Notes under the pieces: model-generated
Databases searched by the model: none
What the model saw: only the letters and a program-made list of their open reading frames with translations
Told to the model about the DNA's origin: nothing
Translations under genes and position numbers: made by a program
Part shown: piece by piece, positions 57,285 to 64,000 of the stretch
Layout of the letters: each line of letters starts with the position of its first letter
Position numbering within the stretch: the first letter of the stretch is position 1
Source of the DNA: Orientallactaga sibirica
Taxonomy: Eukaryota; Chordata; Mammalia; Rodentia; Dipodidae
Assembly: GCA_036365145.1 (NCBI GenBank)
Contig: JAEOAD010000001.1
Coordinates: forward strand, 99,979,501-100,043,500
Length of the DNA: 64,000 nucleotides
Direction: 5' to 3'

Positions 57285-58177
57285 ATTTGTAATGGACTGA
57301 TGTGCTTGGCTAAAGATATCTGACTGAGATTTTAAGATTTTAAGTTGGAAAACCTGAAGCAAGTTAAAAGTAGAGGCATTAAGACTGGTTTAGCTGCTAT
57401 TGTCAACACATTAGCAATCTTAAGGAAGGTGGAAGGAAGGTGGCCTGACGACTGATTTACATTAAAACAATGGAGAGGATGCCTGAGGAAAGACTGTTAA
57501 AAATGCAAATTCTTGGAAAGAGCTGACTGGAGAAGGAACCTGCTTTTCAAGGCTATGGTTTATTTTGTCCCTGGATTAAGAATATGGCTGTGTCCTGCAC
57601 ACCTGGTATTAGTTTTGGAAGCATGAAAAATGCATGGAGTGGTCATGAGTTGCACAGGGTTCCAGGAGCCGCTGCTGAGATGCAGCATGAAGGCAGGGCT
57701 GAGGAATAGGCTGGAAGAGCCTTTTGGAAGATGGACCGTGGTTTGCATGGAGACCTGAAGATGTTTTGGATATACCAGGACTGTGAAAAAGGGCTACCAT
57801 GGAGTGCAGTGTTGGCATAGGATGAAAGTTTTCCCTGGCGACTCTGCCCAGCTGGAGGGGTGGAATTGGAAAACCTGGAGACTCTTAGTCTCTGGTTATT
57901 TTGAACTTGAACTGCAGAAGTTTGATGACTGCTGATGGTGGTTGAGTTTGCATTGTTTTAGTTTCTCCTTGCTATGCCTTATACCAGTTAAAAATGTTTT
58001 ACTCTGTGCCTTTACATGTTGAAAGATTTAACTTGTTTGATTTTACAGGACTCACTATCTTAAGTTGATCAAGATTGTGAGAACCTTTGAAACTGGACTG
58101 AATACAATTTACAATGTGTGATAGTTATAAATCTATTGGGGGCCAAGAGCTAAATATATTGGGGGCCAGGGGCGGAA

Positions 58178-58567
58178 TGTGATAGTTTGAATATATGTCC
58201 CCCAATATATTCAGTGTTTTACTAGTTATACTTTGCATCTGCAATCACCTTGCTAGAGGCAAGGTCACTGGGGGCCCCAGTCTTAAAGTGTGGTGATGGT
58301 TTGAGATTCCATTGTAAAGATATGCAAATGTGCCTAGCAGGAGTTCCTGAAGTATGCTGTGTGACCTTTTGGCTGTAGTTTTGCTCTGTGTGCTGTGGTG
58401 GCTGGTTGGCTTTCTCTCTCTCTGCTTGGCCCTAAGAAAGCAGGCTGCTTTTCCTGCCTTTATGGAACTTCCCCTGGATCTGTAAGCTTCAATAAATAAT
58501 ATCCCTTCCTCCATAACTGTGTCTGGTCTGGAAGTTCATCTCAGCGAACCTGAAGCTGTCTGCTACA
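58178..58567 (+). repeat. MaLR LTR 3
   Basis: 390 bp with AATAAA at 58491-58496. Preceded by the purine-rich tract GGGGGCCAGGGGCGGAA. Confidence 0.95.
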
Positions 58568-58572
58568 ACGTG

Positions 58573-58737
58573 CATGTCAATCTAGAACTTCCCTGCTGTT
58601 TAGAGGTACTATTGATCTGGAACTACCCTACTGTTTAAATGTGCATATAGATCTGGAATTTCTCCGTTGTTTAGAGATGTATGTTCATCTTGAACTTCCC
58701 TGTTATTCACATGTGTGTATTGATCTAGAACTTCAAG
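58573..58737 (+). repeat. 36-bp minisatellite, right part
   Basis: Unit anchors (GATCTGGAAC or variants) at 58579, 58614, 58650, 58686 and 58722, so period 35-36 bp. With the left part the array has about six units over 228 bp. Confidence 0.88.
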
Positions 58738-59222
58738 ACCTCAGAAAGTGTAAATAATGAAATTAAGCAACCACACTAAAACATTCATCCTTATTTTAGT
58801 GTTTCTTCCTTTTAATTTCTAATACTTTCATTGGTATATACACTAGCATCTTACATATCAAATTTAGTTAAGATGCTATAGGACAAGACTTTTCAGCATC
58901 TGAAGTAAACGTATCTTATTTGAGGTTTTCTTTTGGCAGATTGTGCATACCACAGTTATTAATTCAAGCATGAAAAGCAAACTTTAAGTATTTAGTATGC
59001 TTCAGGTTAATAACTCAACATGGTACTGGCCACACAAAGCCTGTAACCTCCTAACCTTGCATCAAAGAATGTAAATAATTGAAAGATTTCTTATACAGAT
59101 ATTTCCAATTATTCTTTGAAACATTAATAATTAACATATTTATATACATTTATTTACATGAAGTGATATAAGGTATAATCTTTACCATCAATGGCCCAAT
59201 GATCATTAAATCAATAATTTCT
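58738..59222. other. AT-rich unique DNA
   Basis: No feature recognised. Confidence 0.4.
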
Positions 59223-59402
59223 TGGGCTAGAGAGGTGACTTAGCAGTTAAGGCACATACCTGAGAAGCCTAATGACCCAGGTTCAATTCTCCAGATCCCA
59301 TTGTAAGCCAGATGTACATGGTGGCACATGCATCTGGAGTTTGTTTACAGTGGCTAGGGGCCCTGGTGTGCCCATTCTCTTTCTGTCTCTATTTCCCTTT
59401 GA
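59223..59402 (+). mobile_element. tRNA-derived SINE, tail lost
   Basis: GGGCTAGAGAGGTGACTTAGC head; ends soon after CCCATTCTCTTTCTGTCTC without the usual AAATAAA tail. Confidence 0.9.
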
Positions 59403-59470
59403 GGGTGATTTTTGATTACCAATTAATATAATGTAAAATATTTATTTAATATTTAGTATTTAATGGAGAG

Positions 59471-59680
59471 TGTTTTTTTGTTTTGTTTTGCTTTGTCGTT
59501 TGTTTGTTTTGTTTTGTGTTTTGTTTGTTTGTTTGTTTTTTCTAGGTAGAGTCTCACTGTAGCCCAGGCTGACTGGAATTCACTATGTAGTCTCAGAGCG
59601 GCCTTGAACTCACAGTGATCCTTCTACCTTTGCCTCCTGAGTGCTGGTATTAAAGGCATGAGCCAGCATGCCCAGCATAT
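59471..59680 (-). mobile_element. B1 SINE with (TTTG)n tail
   Basis: The tail is a TTTTG/TTTG array on the plus strand (59475-59540); then AGGTAGAGTCTCACTGTAGC...CTGAGTGCTGGTATTAAAGG. Confidence 0.93.
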
Positions 59681-62520
59681 TCAATATTTTATATAGTAAA
59701 TCTCCTTTAATAATGCAGATTTTGAGGACAAAAACTGATGCTGAACATTACCTAACACAGCCTGAAACACTGATTTAGAATTTTCTAATATTATGTAGTA
59801 ATTCTGTGAGCATATTTTACATAGTTTTTTATATATGAAAGTATATATGTAGACTAAAGTCAGTATGTTTTATTTTTCCTCTAGTCAAAACAAATTACCA
59901 CCAAATAACTCAAATAATGTCATTCTACAAATTTTGGTTTGCTGATACCCAATAGAAAAAGTTAAAAATGATGAGTGGGCCTGGGTGATACCATTATTTG
60001 CCCTGAAGAGGTATGTTTAGAAATGTTTACCTGCTAAACCATGATTTTGTTTGAGGTTGAAAATATCTTAAGAAAAAAATTGTAGTGACAACAGCTAACA
60101 TCATAGATTTCTATGCATCAGTCTTTATGGCATGCAGATTTCATTTAAGTCTTACAAGTTTGAGCATGAGACTTTTTCTTACCCTTTTTCTGTGAGTAAG
60201 TTGGAGGGTAGGAATAGGCTGTTTTCCTGAAAGAAAAAAAAAAAAAAAAAAAGGTAGACCCTGAAGCTAGAACCAGAATCTAGGCAGAATACCCAAGTGG
60301 AAACTAATACAATGGATCTGCATGAAGGCTACATAAAGTGATTAATAGAAGCCAAGAATATATCCAAGAAAATATTAAAAAATGTTACCTAACTTCACAG
60401 TGAAGAAATCAATTTATATACTCACTTTAAAATAATTCAGTCATCAATTGATGGGAAAGCATGTTAAAATCTATGGACATAAGCAAACATATATTGCTAT
60501 TCACGAGGGTATCAGTTTTGAATGTAACATGAGTTGGTGTAACTCAGTAATATTCCTGTGTGGTGCAGTCTCATGAAAACAGTTTCATTTCTTCAGTGTA
60601 TCACAACTAGTTGGATTGTTTTCTCAAAAGGTCATACACTCTTATTAAGTATAAATAACACTTTGAATAACAATTACATTGCACTCAAAGATTCTTCTTA
60701 AAGAATAAAATTAACTGGGAAACGTCAATGAAATATATTTTCCATCTTGCCCATTATCTATACAAAAAGGCACATAATTTATATAAACTATTCATAACTG
60801 TATATGAAGGTTAATCTTTCATTATACTTTAAAAAATGTCTTGAAAATATATTCTTTCAAGTCAGCTACGATTCCATTAATGAAGTTTTTGAACTGTAAT
60901 CTCTGATCTAGGGGACCCATTTTATGCGAAACCTCTCCTTACTTCTTTCCTCAGTAGAAGGATTTAACAATTTGTTAATAAATTACCATACATTTAAATT
61001 TTAGGGAACTTAAATCATTGTGTTTTTCTTATGAAAAGTTAAAAAAAAAGTGACAAGTTAGAAAATCTGAATAGGTTAAGAAACAGCATGTGTTCCTTTA
61101 ATGGCATGAACTGCAAAAAAAGTATGGATTATATAAAAGCAAATGAATAGATAGTTTGATGTCTTTTTTCTGTTCAAGAAAAACTGCATTCATTAAGCAA
61201 AAACAGAGTAATTTATTGCATAAACATTTTTTTTTCTTTCTCAGAATCTGGTTGGGAATATCGACTTTCTCATCATATCATACACATTTATTTCATTTTC
61301 AATAACCTTAAACTTGTTCCAAGATACAAAATTTAAAGAAGCAAACTAAACAAATTTGTTGTCAATAAGTTGTTGACATGCAAAATGTAGTTTGGTTTTG
61401 CCCTGTCTGGGTCTTGTGTTTTATCATTTTTTTTAAATGTCAATAATATTTAGCCTATCGGAAACAGGGAATTTTCTTCAAATTTTTCATTCTTATTCAA
61501 AACCTCTTGCTGAACATATCTTTGTTATTGCTTTTGAAAATTACAAACTCTGAATGCCTGTGTTGGCATTTTGTTAAATGCTTAACTTCCCAAGTATTTA
61601 TAGGAAAAAAATGAGAAAACCATTATTGGTTGATTACAGTCTTGCATATGACCTTCCAAATAATAAGAATAAAATAACATTAGGGATGCTCCAAGGAAGC
61701 ATACTGTGTCCCTCCAAACCTCGTGCATTCACAGCTCAACAATCCCCATTTAACTGGTTATCACGCAGTCCATCAAATGCTTCCTTGTATCTGGCTCTCT
61801 GTTCCTTCCCTGCTTCCCTCTCCTCTGGCCTCAGGCCCATGTAACAGTAAACCACCTATTGATTAATGTTTGAGGGAGATGTTTTACTTGCTGAATATCC
61901 TCTGCATTTCCCTCTGCCTTACCTGTTAATTTTTATGAATATATAAATTTTCACTGTGTGTCTTCTGACCATTAAAGCTATTATATAAGAACTGTTAAAT
62001 TTGCAATTCAGAGAAATTAAAGGGGAGTTTCAGGAAAAGAATCCAAAAAAGAATTTGAGGTCAAGAAGTGAGTGGAGGGATAGAAATGTGTAAAGTGTTT
62101 TGGTGACACTGAACAACAAAAAATGAAATAAGATACATATGTGCCAGAAATATTTACTTCTGTGTCTCCTACTTCATAAAATTAAATAAGATAAATTAAT
62201 AATTAAATAAGATAAAGACTATTCACAATTCAATCACTTATGTGTTAAGTTCTCAAACACAACTAAAGCATGCTGTGCATTTCAGAATGTCTAACCCACA
62301 CCCTTAATGAAAAACACACTAAGAAAGTCATTATTTTTAAATAATTCATTTTGTCTTTAGCCTGAGGACATAGAATCAAAATGTTGTGCTAAAGAATTAT
62401 TTCCTATCACACATTTGTTTATATTATTGATTTGAAATACTATTATATTTACAAGTTTGTGTTCATTTTCTACTTCTCCCTTCCTGGTTCATTTCACTTA
62501 ATATAAACTTTCTTTCCTTA
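59681..62520. other. Unique AT-rich DNA, about 2.8 kb
   Basis: No gene or repeat recognised; A-run at about 60233-60252. An 88-codon frame at 61578-61844 has no motif and no splice context that I can see. Confidence 0.4.
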
Positions 62521-62538
62521 ATCCCTCTTTCATTACCT

Positions 62539-62560
62539 TCCTTATATTTTTCTTTCTTTC

Positions 62561-62612
<52 letters not shown>

Positions 62613-62700
62613 TTTCTTTTTCTTTTTCTTTTTCTTTTTCTTTTTCTTTTCTGTCCCTTCCTTCCTATCTTTCCTTCTTTTTTTTTCCCCTTTGGCAGTA
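62539..62700. repeat. (TTTC)n / (TTTTTC)n microsatellite
   Basis: TTTC units about 62543-62613, then TTTTTC units to about 62650, then mixed pyrimidines. Probably grown from the tail of the adjacent minus-strand SINE. It creates a false Lys/Glu-rich frame on the minus strand. Confidence 0.95.
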
Positions 62701-62773
62701 CTGGGGATAAAATCCAGGACCTGATGCATGCTAGACAAGGAAACTCTCACTGAGCTATTTACAACCCCAGTGC
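62690..62773 (-). mobile_element. ID-like SINE
   Basis: Plus strand TTTGGCAGTACTGGGGATAA...TCACTGAGCTATTTACAACCCC is the reverse of a tRNA-type head (GGGGTTGTAAATAGCTCAGTG), as in ID elements. Confidence 0.65.
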
Positions 62774-63364
62774 AATTATTTACTTTCATCAAGATGTAAA
62801 GTACAATATGAGACAAAAAGGAAAACTATCTTAACAATAGTATACTCACAGAAGTTTTCTGTTTTCATTAAGTCTCACTTCTCCTCTCAATCCTGTCCTG
62901 CATCCTTGCCTCCCTCCATGTTTGCAGACATTCACTCTTTCATCTGATGCTACATGCACAGCAGGAAGCCAACCTCATGCATTGCTTACATGAACTTCCT
63001 GCATTTCTCTTTGTTTAAAATTGTAGACATATGTACACTTTGTTTCATCTTAACTTTTACACACACAATTATGGCTATGTCCTTACACTCTATTTTTAAT
63101 AATCAGAACTACATCTAGGAAACAAGCCCTCCTAAGGTCATGGAGACTTTCATTTTGTTTTGTGTCTCTCATTCCTATCCCACTGGGCATATCTGCTTTA
63201 ACCATTACAGTAGACTCCTGCATACTATTATAATATTTCCTTTATTTGCAAGCCATATTTCCATTGGTAACTATATGTTTATGCATGTGTCTATTGAATT
63301 GTTGCAAGTATATTTTCAGGGCAAATTAATAGACTTTAAATCACTATGTAAAAATATAATTGCA
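62774..63364. other. AT-rich unique DNA
   Basis: No feature; possibly old reverse L1M but not convincing. Confidence 0.35.
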
Positions 63365-63620
63365 TGGGCTGGAGAGATGGTTTAGCCTTTAAGGCACCTG
63401 CCTGCTAAGCCTAAGAACCCGGTTCCAATCTCCAGGTCCCACGTTTAGCCAGATGCAAAGTGATGCAAGGGCGCAATGCCGCACTTGACCACAAGGGGGT
63501 GCACACATCTGGATTTCATTCACAGCAGCTGAGAGACTGCTGGCGCGCCCATCTCTATCTGTCTTCCTTTCCCTCTCTGTCTCTCTCTGTGTCTTTCTCC
63601 AAAAATAAATTAAAAAATAA
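63365..63620 (+). mobile_element. tRNA-derived SINE, long subfamily
   Basis: CATGGGCTGGAGAGATGGTTTAG head. Closely related to 51990-52252, sharing AACCCGGTTCCAATCTCC-like text, CACGTTTAGCCAGATGC and GCTGGCGCGCCCATCTC. Confidence 0.93.
63489..63502 (+). promoter_or_regulatory. CTCF-like core motif inside SINE
   Basis: CCACAAGGGGGTGC, one C-to-T change (CpG decay) from the copy at 52132. Confidence 0.45.
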
Positions 63621-63849
63621 TTAAAAATGTTAAAAATGTAATTTTAATTGTTTTGTGTCTCATTGTGTGATATCATAGTATTGTACAAATATATCCTTTC
63701 ACAAGCAATATATAGAACTTGGGAATGTTGTTGTTCCCATAGTCTGTACTCAGAATAGCAAATGGTACTGAAATATCTATATATCTGTCTATATTAATAT
63801 TTATCAATAATATCTAATCTAACAGAATAATAGTTTTTTAATATTTTTG

Positions 63850-64000
63850 TTTTATTTTGGTAGGAACAAAAAGGCAGACATACAGAGTGAAAATGGGCAT
63901 GTCAGGGCTTCCCTGCCAATGCAAAGGAACTCCAGATACATGAGCCCTTTTTTGCATAGGGCTTGACATGGGAACTGGGAAATCAAACCCAGGCCATCAG
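63850..64000 (-). mobile_element. tRNA-derived SINE, runs off the window
   Basis: Reverse copy; plus strand AATGGGCATGTCAGGGCTTC and GAAATCAAACCCAGGCC. The head lies beyond position 64000. Confidence 0.85.

Larger units (their letters stand above)
55031..58567 (+). mobile_element. Composite ERVL-MaLR: LTR-int-LTR-int-LTR
   Basis: 3537 bp flanked by one 5-bp target duplication, ACGTG at 55026-55030 and 58568-58572. Order: LTR 55031-55420, internal 55421-56634, LTR 56635-56963, internal 56964-58177, LTR 58178-58567. The two internals are both 1214 bp and nearly identical; the outer LTRs are both 390 bp with about three differences. The middle LTR has a 59-bp deletion that removes AATAAA. Low divergence says it is young compared with the copy at 26 kb. 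Confidence 0.95.

Noticed and set aside
54968..58737. CRISPR-like array (regular 36-bp units)
   Set aside because: Units are contiguous with no spacers, and this is rodent DNA; it is a minisatellite.
62463..62816. 117-codon Lys/Glu-rich minus-strand frame
   Set aside because: Product of the TTTC/TTTTTC microsatellite.

Overview
The window is vertebrate nuclear DNA from a rodent and carries no intact protein-coding gene that I can recognise. It holds B1 SINEs, two ID-like SINEs, rodent L1 tails, ERVL-MaLR LTRs and about 30 copies of one tRNA-derived SINE. That SINE has the box A-like string TGGCTTAGCAGTTAAGG, the box B-like string GGTTCGATTCTCC, a (CT)n stretch and an AAATAAATAAA tail. This combination fits a dipodid (jerboa, probably Jaculus); the genus is an inference. 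Overall the window looks intergenic or deep-intronic.

Layout. 0-3.9 kb: a minus-strand SINE carrying a CTCF-like motif, a broken retrocopy of calponin-3 (CNN3) and a B1. 3.9-9.04 kb: a near-identical head-to-tail duplication of a 2.56 kb unit. 9.3-14.6 kb: a solo MaLR LTR with 5-bp target duplications, L1 tails, and a three-level nest in which a solo LTR sits in a SINE that sits in an L1 3'UTR. 14.6-25 kb: AT-rich unique DNA, SINEs, and L1 pieces including a 5'UTR/ORF1 start on the minus strand. 25.8-28.4 kb: an ancient L1M tail cut in two by a complete LTR-internal-LTR MaLR element (TSD TTCAT). 28.4-37.9 kb: SINEs, MaLR LTR fragments and a long unique stretch. 38.0-38.6 kb: a solo LTR with a 6-bp TSD. 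38.9-47.4 kb: many L1 3'UTR fragments in both orientations and an ERVL-like LTR. 48.3-51.8 kb: an internally deleted L1 (5'UTR with short repeats, decayed ORF2, 3'UTR). 53.4-54.2 kb: three SINEs in a row at one repeated target site. 54.97-58.74 kb: a 36-bp minisatellite split by a young composite MaLR with structure LTR-int-LTR-int-LTR. The rest is mostly unique AT-rich DNA with a few SINEs.

The most interesting observations are two. First, the composite MaLR has a middle LTR that lost its polyadenylation signal while the whole unit is flanked by a single 5-bp TSD. Second, a long subfamily of the tRNA SINE carries a strong CTCF-like core (CCACAAGGGGGCGC), giving six dispersed candidate sites, one of them hit at its edge by an LTR insertion. 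I found no new gene system. Repeat boundaries without a TSD are approximate, and family names come from recognition by eye, not from a database search.
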